From positions 1-25,418 of the forward strand of contig CAJUJV010000059.1 in NCBI GenBank assembly GCA_910586845.1: DNA of 25,418 nt. The letters run 5' to 3'. Positions within the stretch are counted from its first letter, which is position 1. Every line of letters starts with the position of its first letter. Of this stretch, positions 1 through 7,617 are shown in pieces. Below the pieces are notes generated by a model. The model was not told the DNA's origin. It saw only the letters and a program-made list of their open reading frames with translations, and did no database searches. A program made the translations under genes and the position numbers. Origin of the DNA: an uncultured Hungatella sp. (GTDB taxonomy: Bacteria; Bacillota; Clostridia; Lachnospirales; Lachnospiraceae).

Positions 1-34
1 AACCTAGTGGAGCCTATTCACAGCAAGATCTGGA

Positions 35-90
35 TCCTTTGGCGTGGAATAATCACCTGATAACGCTTCTTGTGGAAACCCGCCAAAGGA
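35..90. other. Gene-free left edge with a loose inverted repeat
   Basis: Bases 1-150 hold no gene I can support. A 10-bp inverted repeat (TCCTTTGGCG at 35-44, its complement at 81-90) encloses 37 bases. It lies downstream of the minus-strand lipoprotein gene, but no T-run follows either arm, so it is not a clear terminator. A second weak inverted repeat (139-146 with 159-166, CCCCGTCC/GGACGGGG) overlaps the stop codon of that gene and could help end its transcript. Confidence 0.3.
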
Positions 91-150
91 CCATCTCTGA
101 GATGTTCCAAAAAGGAGACGAGGCCGCGAGTCGCAAAGCCCCGTCCCGGA

Positions 151-1338
151 TCACTTGTGGACGGGGGAGATCAGATCGGGGACAAAGACGTCAAACTGGA
201 TGTACACAGCCTCCGCGTCGGGATGCTCCGGGTTTTCCTTTTTGTAGTCGCTGATATAGCAGTTGGAGCTGCCCAGATAGTGGTGCTTTCCGGCGATCAT
301 GGCCTTATAGTGGTCCTCGGAGTAGCGGTAATTGATGTACCAGGGGGTAGCCGGGCCTTGCGTAAAGACGTAGTCCTTGCTGTAGTGGTATCCGTGGACC
401 GTGTTTTCCGACCAGTGGTCTGCCCTGATCATGTCCATCATCCCGTATATCTTATCCTCATTCTCCGGGGCCTTGAGCCAGTCATGGGCATCCCAGTCCT
501 CCAGAGCGTCGACGTAGGCCCGGTAGCAGGCCAGGGCAGAAAGCTCGGCGTCGTATTCTATGGGGGCTACCCCCGCCTCCGCCCGGTACTTGTTGATATA
601 GTCCAGCTCTTCCTGCTGCATTTGGGTCAGTCTGGTGGCCAGCTGCTTCTTTTCGCTGCCGGTGGTGACGATCCCCTTCTGGGTCTTTTGGTTCATGGCA
701 TAGTAGAAGTAGTAGCACTCATAGTTATCCCCAAAAGCCTCTCGGACCTTGGCATCGCAGTTCTTCTGGTAGGCGGCTACGTTGAACCCCTGGCAGCCCT
801 GGCGTCCCTCATGGATGCCCACTGTCTGGAAGTGCCCAAGGAGCAGGGCCTTGTCCTTATGGTAAAGGTGGGCCAGACCGGGGAAGGTCTGGATGTAGTA
901 GTCGCCGTCAAAGAGGAGATCCCAGTCCACATCCCTGACATAGGCGTCGTACATCTCTCCGTAGTCCCAGGTGACGTCGTAGGGATTCTCTCCCTCGTCC
1001 ACGTCCACGACACAGGCGTGTCCGTAGATCTCCACTCTGGCCTGGAGACCGGCAAGCCGGGCGATGGCCTGGATGCCGGGACCTACCTGGAGTCTTTCCT
1101 TCGCCTTGGGCATGGAGGCGGTCGGGGACTTTTCCACTTCCTGGAAAGACCTGCGGCTCTCCTGGACAGCCTTTTGCTTCTCCTGGAACCTTTTTATCCA
1201 CTTTCGGGCGGTGTCATGGCAGGATGCGCAGGAGAAGGGGACCTCCTCCGCCGGGCTTTGGGCCGGGGCGCATCCACAGAACCCCGCCGTCAAAAACACT
1301 GCCAGGGCCAGAGCCGGCAGCTTCGTTTTCTTTCTCAT
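151..1338 (-). CDS. CAP-domain (SCP/PR-1-like) lipoprotein
   Basis: A secreted protein of about 395 residues, probably lipid-anchored on the outer face of the membrane. The N-terminus has a basic MRKKTK stretch and a hydrophobic segment ending in FCGC, a weak lipobox. The C-terminal half (about residue 240 on) reads as a CAP domain: a 'LDYINKYRAEAGV' helix, then 'LSALACYRAYVDAL', HDW, and a YKAM-x9-SSNCYI block, which is the usual CAP layout. CAP proteins are a broad secreted family, often without known activity. The middle is unrecognised and unusually rich in Tyr, Asp and His. A CASCH motif (CxxCH) follows the signal segment. The ATG at 1338 is preferred over GTG 1344 because AAGAAGAG lies 9 bases upstream. 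The gene is alone and has its own promoter. The fold assignment is firm; the function is unknown. Confidence 0.75.
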   Translation of the reverse strand: MRKKTKLPALALAVFLTAGFCGCAPAQSPAEEVPFSCASCHDTARKWIKRFQEKQKAVQESRRSFQEVEKSPTASMPKAKERLQVGPGIQAIARLAGLQARVEIYGHACVVDVDEGENPYDVTWDYGEMYDAYVRDVDWDLLFDGDYYIQTFPGLAHLYHKDKALLLGHFQTVGIHEGRQGCQGFNVAAYQKNCDAKVREAFGDNYECYYFYYAMNQKTQKGIVTTGSEKKQLATRLTQMQQEELDYINKYRAEAGVAPIEYDAELSALACYRAYVDALEDWDAHDWLKAPENEDKIYGMMDMIRADHWSENTVHGYHYSKDYVFTQGPATPWYINYRYSEDHYKAMIAGKHHYLGSSNCYISDYKKENPEHPDAEAVYIQFDVFVPDLISPVHK

Positions 1339-1360
1339 CAACACAATCTCTTCTTTCTAT

Positions 1361-1375
1361 CCGCTCCCAGAGCGG
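1361..1375 (-). promoter_or_regulatory. Leader hairpin of the CAP lipoprotein gene
   Basis: CCGCTC-CCA-GAGCGG is a perfect 6-bp stem with a 3-base loop, located between the promoter and the ribosome site of the CAP lipoprotein gene. It would form in the transcript leader. Its role is unknown. Confidence 0.35.
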
Positions 1376-1433
1376 CGTATCACCCCGGACTCGCGTTCCC
1401 ATCATGGTTTATCCAGAGACCGGGGAGAATTTT

Positions 1434-1462
1434 ATTTTACCATTCTCGACAAAAATAGTAAA
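1434..1462 (-). promoter_or_regulatory. Promoter of the CAP lipoprotein gene
   Basis: On the minus strand TTTACT (1457-1462) and TAAAAT (1434-1439) are spaced by 17 bases. This is a good -10 and a moderate -35 of sigma-A type, about 95 bases upstream of the start codon. Confidence 0.5.
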
Positions 1463-1567
1463 GTTTTTCGATTATGTGTCAGTGTGAACAATCTATAAAA
1501 CCCCTGCGTTCTCCAGGGGAATGGTTCGAAAAACAGGTATCCAAAAGCATCCTTTGCCTGGATGAAG

Positions 1568-1696
1568 GAATTTATGGAAACAAATGGTACAAATTTTATT
1601 GTTATGAACCCCAGCCTTGCTGTTCCCTTTATTATTGCTCCTATGGTATCAGCAGCGATCGGATATGTACTGACGGCAATCGGCTTCACGCAGTGA
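1568..1696 (+). pseudogene. Relic of a PTS EIIC (lactose/cellobiose family)
   Basis: In one plus-strand frame the sequence encodes GTNFIVMNPSLAVPFIIAP followed by MVSAAIGYVLTAIGFTQ and a stop. This matches the conserved EIIC stretch after the NxHEP motif (the intact EIIC here has FGLPAVMNPTIFIPWILSEP). Only about 40 codons are readable. A further piece around 1711-1760 (PF-stop-FFKRY) resembles the usual EIIC C-terminal 'PFFK.Y' but is interrupted by stops. There is no start codon and no ribosome site. It is on the opposite strand from the working PTS operon and is not a copy of its EIIC. I read it as the remains of a deleted second PTS locus. Confidence 0.6.
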
Positions 1697-1914
1697 GGGT
1701 AATTTTAAAGAGGCTTTCCGGGGCTCTTTGTTTTGGTTCTGAACACCCTTTTAGTTCTTCAAGCGTTACAGTGGAAGGAGAATAGAAATTTTAAACTCAC
1801 CACTTAACAATGTGGCAAAGGGCTGTGCCTGCTCTTCTCCGGCAAACCCGGAGACTACCACAGCAGTGAACAAACTACAGAGCCTCCAAAGACCAGCAAG
1901 GAAGAAACCACGGC

Positions 1915-1950
1915 AAAAGCCGCGGCAGTCACATATCCGCCGCGGCTTTT
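1915..1950. terminator. Bidirectional rho-independent terminator
   Basis: A perfect 12-bp inverted repeat, AAAAGCCGCGGC (1915-1926) and its complement (1939-1950), encloses a 12-base loop. It has A-runs and T-runs on both flanks, so it can work in both directions. It overlaps the last codons and stop of the minus-strand tetR gene and so ends the tetR transcript. On the plus strand it may end leftover transcription through the EIIC relic. Confidence 0.85.
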
Positions 1951-2543
1951 TCATCTACCTCTTTTTTATATTCCATCAGCCCCTTTTCCGTCAGATAGGG
2001 ATACACGGCAGCCCATTGAGCCTGAAGAAGTTCTTCCAATGTGATCCCATACTCACGGCTCCGGGAAGCGTTGTACTGAAGCCAGCCTGTATGGCTCAGC
2101 ATCAGGACCATGGCCAGCTCATGAATCCGCTTCCCGGTCAGGTTCGGTGTGAGAAGCTGGTTTTTTACCAGATTTTCCAGAGAGGATTCCAAAAGGCCGA
2201 ACAGGCATCCCACATTCTCATCCCTCTGCTCCTGGAGGGTGGGGGAAGCCCGGTAGACGCCGGGGTCATTAAAGTAGAATCTGGCATCCGCCACGGATTT
2301 CAGCAGCTGCCCAAAAAGCATATGGAGACCGGAGATGTCCTGGGGGGCGGTCTTTGGGAAAATGCTGATGGTATCATCCATGATCGCGGCCAGAAGATCC
2401 TGTTTGTGGGCATAGTGATAGGTGAGGGTGCCCAGGCTGATCTTGGCTGCCCCGGCGATCTGCCGCATGGAGACAGACTGATAGCCCTTCTCATTGAACA
2501 ATTCCTTGGCCACCTTCCGTATCCGCGATTTGGTAAAATCCAT
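1929..2543 (-). CDS. TetR-family regulator, likely GusR-like
   Basis: A DNA-binding repressor of about 204 residues. The N-terminal helix-turn-helix runs from IRKVAKELFNEKGYQ through MRQIAGAAKISLGTLTYHY to KQDLL, the classic TetR pattern; the C-terminal part is the variable ligand domain. ATG 2543 is preferred: AAAGGAG lies 11 bases upstream, while ATG 2552 is only 2 bases from it and ATG 2564 lies before it. It is directly downstream of, and on the same strand as, a beta-glucuronidase gene. Established knowledge: GusR, the glucuronide repressor of E. coli, is a TetR protein encoded with gusA. A similar role is inferred here from position and from GGTATCAT-type motifs both next to this gene and in the PTS promoter region. 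The ligand is not shown by the sequence. Confidence 0.85.
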   Translation of the reverse strand: MDFTKSRIRKVAKELFNEKGYQSVSMRQIAGAAKISLGTLTYHYAHKQDLLAAIMDDTISIFPKTAPQDISGLHMLFGQLLKSVADARFYFNDPGVYRASPTLQEQRDENVGCLFGLLESSLENLVKNQLLTPNLTGKRIHELAMVLMLSHTGWLQYNASRSREYGITLEELLQAQWAAVYPYLTEKGLMEYKKEVDEKAAADM

Positions 2544-2592
2544 AGTGGACATATCTCCTTTCATTTCCTGTCCCGCCCCTTCCGGGTGTTAT

Positions 2593-2697
2593 GATATCTC
2601 TATATGATACCACGGGTCAAAAGGTCAAAAATCCTCTTGCCGGCAAGCTTGCGGCGGATTTTGCGGCCTTTTGACTCTGGTATCATCATATGGTATC
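2593..2697. promoter_or_regulatory. tetR promoter with two operator-like sites
   Basis: Two hexamer-N7-hexamer sites face each other: 2593-2611 (GGTATC-N7-GATATC on the minus strand) and 2679-2697 (GGTATC-N7-GGTATC on the plus strand). The first overlaps a tetR promoter read on the minus strand (TTGACC, about 18 bases, then TATCAT or TATAGA). The sites suggest autoregulation. The motif core TGGTATCATAT at 2602-2612 recurs exactly at 8006-8016, ahead of the PTS genes. Confidence 0.5.
2606..2684. repeat. Long nested inverted repeat between beta-glucuronidase and tetR genes
   Basis: The gap can fold into a long interrupted hairpin. Pairing arms are GATACC/GGTATC (2606-2611, 2679-2684), GTCAAAAGG/CCTTTTGAC (2616-2624, 2667-2675) and AAAATCC/GGATTTT (2628-2634, 2656-2662), with a CAAGCTTG palindrome at the tip. 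It could end or slow transcription leaving the beta-glucuronidase gene, but no clean T-run follows. It may be an old repeat element. Confidence 0.5.
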
Positions 2698-2718
2698 AGC
2701 CCCTCTCTGTCAACACCA

Positions 2719-4545
2719 TTATCCTCTCTCCCCCTTATAATCCACCGGCAGGTTCTCCCACCGCTTCTTCAGCAGAAACGCCGCCGTCTTAGGCTGCCGC
2801 TGTCTGGTAAAGATTCCCTTCTTGTTGCCGTTGACCCTCATGATCCCCTCCGTGGTCTGGAAATCGGCGAAGTTCCACACCTGCTCTCCCACCACAAAGT
2901 CCAGAGAGTCAAAGACCTCATGGATCCGCTCCAGCACCTCCTCCTGATACTCCTGGCTCCACATCACCGAGGGGAGCTTGTGTTCCATGGCAGAGGTGTC
3001 GGCGCCGTACTCTGTAAACATAAAAGGCTTATTGGGCTCCACTTCCTTCCACTGCCTCATCTCCTCCCGGAAATCCTCGAAAGCGTCGGAGATCTCATAT
3101 CCTCCTTTGATATACCACCCATAGTACCGGTTCAGGCAGATAAAATCGCTGAACCGGTGGCATTTACAGATGTAAGGTCCCGAGTTTTTGATCTCGGCGA
3201 AGGTCCTGGGCCGCTTCTGAGGATCCAGGGCCAGGGCGTGGGCGAAGACCTTCTCAAAATAAGGCACGCTCTCATCCGTGGTGGTCTCCGGCTCATTTAA
3301 CAGGCTCCAGGCCACCACGCTGGGGTGATTCTTATCCCTGGCAATCAGCTCCTCAATGTCCCGCAGATGACGGCGAAGGAGCTCCGGGATAGTGTCTAGG
3401 GAGAAGAAACAGGTCACTTTGCCGTTTGTCACGTCCACAAAATTCTTGGTGCTCTTAAACAGCCCCACAGCCGCCACCTCGTCGATAATCAGAAATCCCT
3501 CCCGATCCGCCATGCGGTAAATCTCTTCATCATAGGGATAGTGGGAGGTGCGGAAAGAATTGGCCCCTATCCATTTCATCAGCTCAAAATCCCGCTTCAT
3601 CACGCAGATGTTAAAGCCCCTGCCTGCCACGTCGCTGTCCTCGTGCTTCCCGAATCCCTTAAAGTATACGGGCCTGCCGTTGATGAGGAATCTGGTCCCC
3701 TTTACCTCCACAGTGCGGATGCCGATCTGATCCTCATACTGGTCCGCCAGCTGCCCCTCCCGGCACAGGCGGATCCTTATGGTGTACAGATAAGCGTCCC
3801 TCACCTGCCAGAGCCGGGCGTTCCTCACCGTCAAAGTTCCCTTCTTCCCCTGACCGGCGGCCACGCATACGCCTTCCTCGTCCAGAAGTTCCACCTCCAC
3901 CTGGCCCTCTCCCACGGTCTCCACCTGGTAATGGACCCTGGCGTCGGCTCCCTCCAGCTCATAGACCGTGCTGTAATCGAAAATATACTCTTCGGGGCAG
4001 ACCACCAGCTTCACGGAGCGCTGGAGCCCGGAATAATTATAGAAATCAAAATAGGGAGCCGCCTTCTCCCTTCCGTTTTTCAGCGTAATGGTGGCTCCGC
4101 AGGGAAGGTTGGCTGTAGACAGCTCATTGTTCACCACCACGGAGATCCGATTCTTCTTGTCAAATTCCACCAGCCGGGAGATGTCCAGAGAAAAAGGCAG
4201 AAACCCTCCCTCATGCCTTCCCGCTGGCTGACCATTTACATACACCTCGGCAAAATGGGTGGCGCAGCCAAACCTGAGAAAAATCCTCTTTCCTTTATAG
4301 GCCGACGGAATCATCACATCTGTCTCATACCACACGTCCCCCACAAACTCCCGAATCTCCTTGGTGGTATAAAAATCCTGAAAACTGGCGGGAACGGGAA
4401 TCATGTCACAGTCCGAAAGCCCTCCCTGCCACTGTTCCTTTCTGCCCTCGCCCTCCCAGTCAATCTTAAACTTCCACATGCCGTCCAGGCCAAGGACCTG
4501 GCGGCTTACCGTATTTACTGGATATAAAACCGAATACTCTAACAT
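2719..4545 (-). CDS. uidA: Beta-glucuronidase, GH2 family
   Basis: A 608-residue cytoplasmic enzyme (no signal peptide) that cleaves beta-D-glucuronides, close in length and sequence to E. coli GUS. The N-terminal sugar-binding jelly-roll (DGMWKF, GDVWYETDV, THFAEVYVNG, HEGGFLPF) is followed by an Ig-like domain and a TIM barrel from about residue 285. Visible landmarks: SFRTSHYPYDEE, acid/base E418 in NEPE, nucleophile E512 in TEYG, and the NKKG stretch at 574-577 whose Asn and second Lys read the glucuronate carboxylate. A loop of about 25 residues after AAVG (about 361-388) occupies the position of the gut-GUS 'loop 1'. The ATG is preceded by AGGAGG and GAGG. It lies 83 bases after the GH88 gene in the same direction, so it is probably part of the same operon. 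The symbol follows E. coli uidA (also called gusA). Confidence 0.95.
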   Translation of the reverse strand: MLEYSVLYPVNTVSRQVLGLDGMWKFKIDWEGEGRKEQWQGGLSDCDMIPVPASFQDFYTTKEIREFVGDVWYETDVMIPSAYKGKRIFLRFGCATHFAEVYVNGQPAGRHEGGFLPFSLDISRLVEFDKKNRISVVVNNELSTANLPCGATITLKNGREKAAPYFDFYNYSGLQRSVKLVVCPEEYIFDYSTVYELEGADARVHYQVETVGEGQVEVELLDEEGVCVAAGQGKKGTLTVRNARLWQVRDAYLYTIRIRLCREGQLADQYEDQIGIRTVEVKGTRFLINGRPVYFKGFGKHEDSDVAGRGFNICVMKRDFELMKWIGANSFRTSHYPYDEEIYRMADREGFLIIDEVAAVGLFKSTKNFVDVTNGKVTCFFSLDTIPELLRRHLRDIEELIARDKNHPSVVAWSLLNEPETTTDESVPYFEKVFAHALALDPQKRPRTFAEIKNSGPYICKCHRFSDFICLNRYYGWYIKGGYEISDAFEDFREEMRQWKEVEPNKPFMFTEYGADTSAMEHKLPSVMWSQEYQEEVLERIHEVFDSLDFVVGEQVWNFADFQTTEGIMRVNGNKKGIFTRQRQPKTAAFLLKKRWENLPVDYKGERG

Positions 4546-4628
4546 CTTATCCTCTCCTCCTGATACATTTTTCTTTTCTCACTGTCACAGGGGAAAACCA
4601 CAGGCCGGTAATCTCTGCCATACCCCCT

Positions 4629-5762
4629 TTACCACACAAACAACTCCTGATCCGCCAGCTTAAGCAGCGCCTCGATAAAAAAGTAATCGGCATAAATAAG
4701 GGGAATATTATGCTGACAGCCGTTATAGGCAACCGTACATCGTTCCAAAAGATGGTCTGTCTTTTGGCTCCAGTTACAGCGCTCCCGGTCCAGAGTCTGT
4801 AAAAGCCGGACAGCCGTGTTCCGGTAGAGCACGCAATCAGCCTCACCCACATACTTTGACAGTTCCAGAAGACCACAGGCCCCGCAGGCAGCCGCTGAGT
4901 CGTCTTCCCACTCACATTCCGGGGGCTGCCGGAAATCCGCCGGAATCAGACGGTTTTCCGGAATATTGGCCAGAAAATAGTTGGCGATCTTCTGAGACAT
5001 GTAGAGATATTTTTTGTCTCCTGTGTGAAGATAGCTCAACAAAAATCCATAAAGCCCCCAGGCCTGGCCTCTGGTCCACGAAGACCCCTCCCCATATCCC
5101 TGACCGCCGTGCTCCCTGACAAATTCCCCGGTATCCGGGTCCAGTTCCACGATATGGCGCACCGAATTATCTTCCCTGACAAAAAACTCCAGAGCCATTT
5201 TCCCGTGGCTGTCCGCTATCTGGAAATATCTGGGGTCCTCTGTCTCCTCACCGGCCCAATACAGAAGAGGCAGGTTCATCATACAGTCGATGATCGCCCA
5301 CCCGATATGGCTCTCACCTCCCCACTCATTCCAGGCCCTCAAAAAATGTCCCCCTGGATTGTATCGTCCCGCCAAAAGCTGGGCAGCCAGAAGTCCTCTG
5401 TTCCGGGCCGTCCGGCTGCCCGTGGTCCGATAATCCGCCACAGCGGACAGCAGCCACTTGAATCCATTGTCGTGGTCCAGCTTTTCCGCCATAAGAAAAT
5501 TTTGGTCCAGCTTTTCCTCCGTCTCCTCAGCCGCCTGCCGGTAGAGCCCTTCCCCGGTCAGGGAATACATCTGCCACATGATCCCCGGCCAGAACCCGTT
5601 GGTCCACCAGTAGATCTTGGATTCCGACATGTCATTGTACACCCCATTTTCCGACAGATAGGGAATCTTATGAAGATTTCTTACTGCCACTTCATACATT
5701 TTTGCCTCTATTTTCCCGATGGTCGTATCTACCCAATTTTTTTGTTCTTTTGTAATCCTCAC
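4629..5762 (-). CDS. GH88 unsaturated glucuronyl hydrolase
   Basis: An (alpha/alpha)6-barrel enzyme that removes 4,5-unsaturated glucuronic acid from the ends of oligosaccharides left by polysaccharide lyases. Visible features: YWWTNGFWPG, the DHDNGF motif (family DHDxGF, holding a proposed catalytic Asp), GGESHIGWAIIDCMMNLPLLYW, GEGSSWTRGQAWGLYGF and ADYFFIEALLKL, in family order. No signal peptide, so it is cytoplasmic. The frame stays open upstream to 5855, but that extension lies in a duplicated EIIC tail and a GC-rich hairpin. The helix WVDTTIGKIEAKM, where the family normally begins, follows the GTG at 5762, which has AAAAGGG 8 bases upstream. The exact start is therefore uncertain; the alternative is ATG 5822. 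About 377 residues from the GTG, the normal family length. With the neighbouring beta-glucuronidase it covers both saturated and unsaturated terminal uronic acids. Confidence 0.87.
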   Translation of the reverse strand: MRITKEQKNWVDTTIGKIEAKMYEVAVRNLHKIPYLSENGVYNDMSESKIYWWTNGFWPGIMWQMYSLTGEGLYRQAAEETEEKLDQNFLMAEKLDHDNGFKWLLSAVADYRTTGSRTARNRGLLAAQLLAGRYNPGGHFLRAWNEWGGESHIGWAIIDCMMNLPLLYWAGEETEDPRYFQIADSHGKMALEFFVREDNSVRHIVELDPDTGEFVREHGGQGYGEGSSWTRGQAWGLYGFLLSYLHTGDKKYLYMSQKIANYFLANIPENRLIPADFRQPPECEWEDDSAAACGACGLLELSKYVGEADCVLYRNTAVRLLQTLDRERCNWSQKTDHLLERCTVAYNGCQHNIPLIYADYFFIEALLKLADQELFVW

Positions 5763-5792
5763 AATATCAGCCCTTTTCCCCTCAAGATCAAT

Positions 5793-5832
5793 CAGGCGCC
5801 GCCAGATGGCAAAGCCACCCATGCGGCGCCTG
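5793..5832. repeat. GC-rich hairpin upstream of GH88
   Basis: CAGGCGCCGC (5793-5802) pairs perfectly with GCGGCGCCTG (5823-5832), and the interior ATGGC/GCCA can pair further. No T-run follows on the minus strand, so it looks more like an mRNA processing or stabilising hairpin, or a REP-type element, than a terminator. It would separate the EIIC and GH88 segments of the transcript. Confidence 0.6.
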
Positions 5833-5833
5833 T

Positions 5834-5909
5834 CTAAACTACTGATTCTCAGCATAACCGTTCAGATGACCCTTGAACGGTTACGCATACTAAACTACTG
5901 ATTCTCAGC
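5834..5909. repeat. 20-bp direct repeat flanking a small hairpin
   Basis: The 20 bases at 5834-5853 recur exactly at 5890-5909. The second copy is the natural 3' end of the EIIC gene (codons for AENQ plus stop). Between them, GCATAACCGTTCA (5852-5864) pairs with 5874-5886 with one mismatch around a 9-base loop. The layout fits a tiny hairpin element that duplicated its target, or a local tandem duplication. Confidence 0.7.
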
Positions 5910-7192
5910 CTCCTCTTTCAAAAACTGGTTGTCCAGCATCTTGATAAACGGCATCCACAGAAGAAATCCGAAGGCAAAGGTGGCGAACGTAATCACCACG
6001 GCCCAGGGGTTAAAGTTGGTGGCGATCAGCTGTTTTATGAACGGCGGCGTGGTCCAGGGAACATCATAGATGGGGATGGCCCCTGTAATCTTCATCAAAA
6101 AGTAAGCCAGGCCGGCCTGAAGAGGCTCGCTTAAAATCCACGGAATAAAAATCGTAGGGTTCATCACCGCAGGGAGACCGAAGACAAAAGGCTCGTGGAT
6201 ATTGAAAATGGCAGGAACCAGGATGGTCTTCTTCATGGCCTTAGCCCGCTGGGATTTGCCCAGGACACACAGGGCCACGATCTCCGACAGCTTACAGTGG
6301 TTGGTGTACACACGGAAAGCGGCTGTCATGAGGAAAGGCAGGGCCAGACCGGAATTGTAGGCCTCCAGGTTCATGGCCATGGCCACCAGCGCCGCCGGCT
6401 GCCAGATGGGAGTCAGGATCAGGTTGGTTCCGTGAAGTCCGAAAAACCACAAAACCTGAGCGATAAACATCAGGAACATAAACACCCAGATATTGTTGGA
6501 CAGGTTCAAAAACGGCTTTGTGATCAGGGTGCTGATACACTGGGACAAGGTTCCGTAAGGCGTCAGCTGGAACAGAAGACGGACTCCCATGAACAAAAGC
6601 ACCGTGGCTCCCATGGGGACCATGGCCAAAAACGGTTTCATCACATTGGGCGGCACCGTGTCCGGCAGCTTGATGGTGAGATTCTTGTGATCCAGCCAGG
6701 CGAACACGGAGATGGACAGGATGGCCACGATCAGGGCCGGAAAGATTCCTCCTGCCCCCAGTACTCCCGTGTCGATGACCCCCGAGATCACTGTGGCGAT
6801 CTTCTCCTCCCCCACAGCCACCTCCGTGGCCTTCTCAAAAGGCGTCACCAAAAGAAAGCAGATCACCGCCGTGGTGATTCCGTAAAATTTGTCCACCTGC
6901 CTGCCCTCGCTGTAATAGTAGGCAGTACCCAAAAGAGCGTACAGGGCGATGATCCCCAGAGTGGCAGCGGGCCGAAAAATGTCTTAAATGCGGCAGACAG
7001 CGGCGGACAGAACTGATCCAGATACGGAAAGCTGCTTAAAATCAGCGCCACCGAGGCGATCATGGTAGCCGGAAGCGTGGACATCATGCCGTCTTTGATT
7101 CCGGAGATGACGATGTTGTTGTTGAGCACTTCGGCCACAGGCGTCAGGTATTTGTCCAATATTGCCTCCAGCTTGTTCATAAAGCCATTCAT
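5895..7192 (-). pseudogene. PTS EIIC, lactose/cellobiose family, frameshifted
   Basis: The sugar-translocating membrane subunit of a phosphotransferase system. Start ATG 7192 has GGAGGG 7 bases upstream (MNGFMNKLEAILDKYLTP). The N-terminal part runs in one frame to FKTFFGP near 6970; the rest (AATLGIIALYALLGTAYYY onward) is in another frame. One base is missing in the GGCCCGCTGCC context (plus-strand 6967-6971). Restored, it would be about 432 residues, the usual length. Diagnostic motifs lie in the second part: FFGLHGTN, NIHEPFVFG and WTTPPFI. Everything else is intact, so this is either a recent mutation, a reversible frameshift or a sequencing error. It lies 125 bases after EIIB and is followed by GH88. 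The substrate is inferred to be a glucuronide-type oligosaccharide from the neighbours only. Confidence 0.85.
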
Positions 7193-7298
7193 TTGTTTTC
7201 CCTCCTGTAGTTGGCTTGTAAACCTCCATGCGCCCGGCATCGGACGCGCCACCATCCCATAAAAATCTGGCGGGCGCACTGGGCATACCTGAATTTAT

Positions 7299-7313
7299 GC
7301 CGCCTTCGGCGGC
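7299..7313 (-). repeat. Short hairpin between EIIB and EIIC
   Basis: GCCGCC-TTC-GGCGGC forms a 6-bp GC stem just after the EIIB stop, within the 125-base EIIB-EIIC gap. There is no following T-run on the minus strand. It may set relative amounts of EIIB and EIIC mRNA. Confidence 0.4.
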
Positions 7314-7317
7314 GGAC

Positions 7318-7617
7318 TTAAAGTAATTCTCTGGCAAAATCCAGGGCCTTCTCCCCGTTCATCTCACTGTAGACAGCAACCGGGATGACAGCCACGGGAA
7401 TCCCCCTGGGCTCACAGAGGGCTCTGGCTTTTTTCAGGGCCAGCCGGGACTGAGGACCTAAAAGAGCCACATCCACGCCGTCCAGACATTTCTCCATATC
7501 CGACTCAGCGTAGGCTCTGATATCCAGATCCTCTCCCCGCCCTGCCGCTGCCTCTCTCATGCGGTTTACCAGAAGACTGGTGGACATTCCCGCCACGCAA
7601 AACAGCCTGATCTTCAT
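7318..7617 (-). CDS. PTS EIIB, lactose/cellobiose family
   Basis: A 99-residue soluble phosphocarrier that takes phosphate from EIIA and passes it to the sugar bound by EIIC. MKIRLFCVAGMSTSLLV shows the family's phospho-loop, with the active cysteine at residue 7 followed by AGMSTSLL. The rest (VDVALLGPQ, IPVAVIP) fits the small EIIB fold and normal length. The ATG has GGAGG and AGAGGG upstream and overlaps the end of EIIA by 4 bases, so the two are translationally coupled. All visible functional residues are intact, in contrast to the frameshifted EIIC downstream. Confidence 0.92.
   Translation of the reverse strand: MKIRLFCVAGMSTSLLVNRMREAAAGRGEDLDIRAYAESDMEKCLDGVDVALLGPQSRLALKKARALCEPRGIPVAVIPVAVYSEMNGEKALDFARELL

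Noticed and set aside
1361..1372. 12-base match CTCTGGGAGCGG to the 29-bp inverted repeat at 10296-10307
   Set aside because: Possibly related, but too short and embedded in a simple hairpin to claim a second copy of the element.
70..1458. 462-residue plus-strand open frame
   Set aside because: A shadow of the CAP-domain lipoprotein gene. The minus-strand protein has a signal segment, ribosome site, promoter and CAP motifs; the plus frame has none.
1812..2594. 260-residue plus-strand open frame
   Set aside because: Crosses a strong terminator and lies antisense to a clear TetR gene; no domain visible. A Thr/Lys/Pro-rich linker-like reading near 1840-1915 was also considered but is too short to support.
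5763..5855. N-terminal extension of GH88 up to 5855
   Set aside because: Its first codons lie in the duplicated 20-bp EIIC tail and the next in a hairpin. The family N-terminus begins after the GTG at 5762.
6195..7016. 273-residue plus-strand open frame
   Set aside because: Antisense to EIIC, rich in His, Gln and Gly as expected from a shadow of membrane-protein codons, with no family features.
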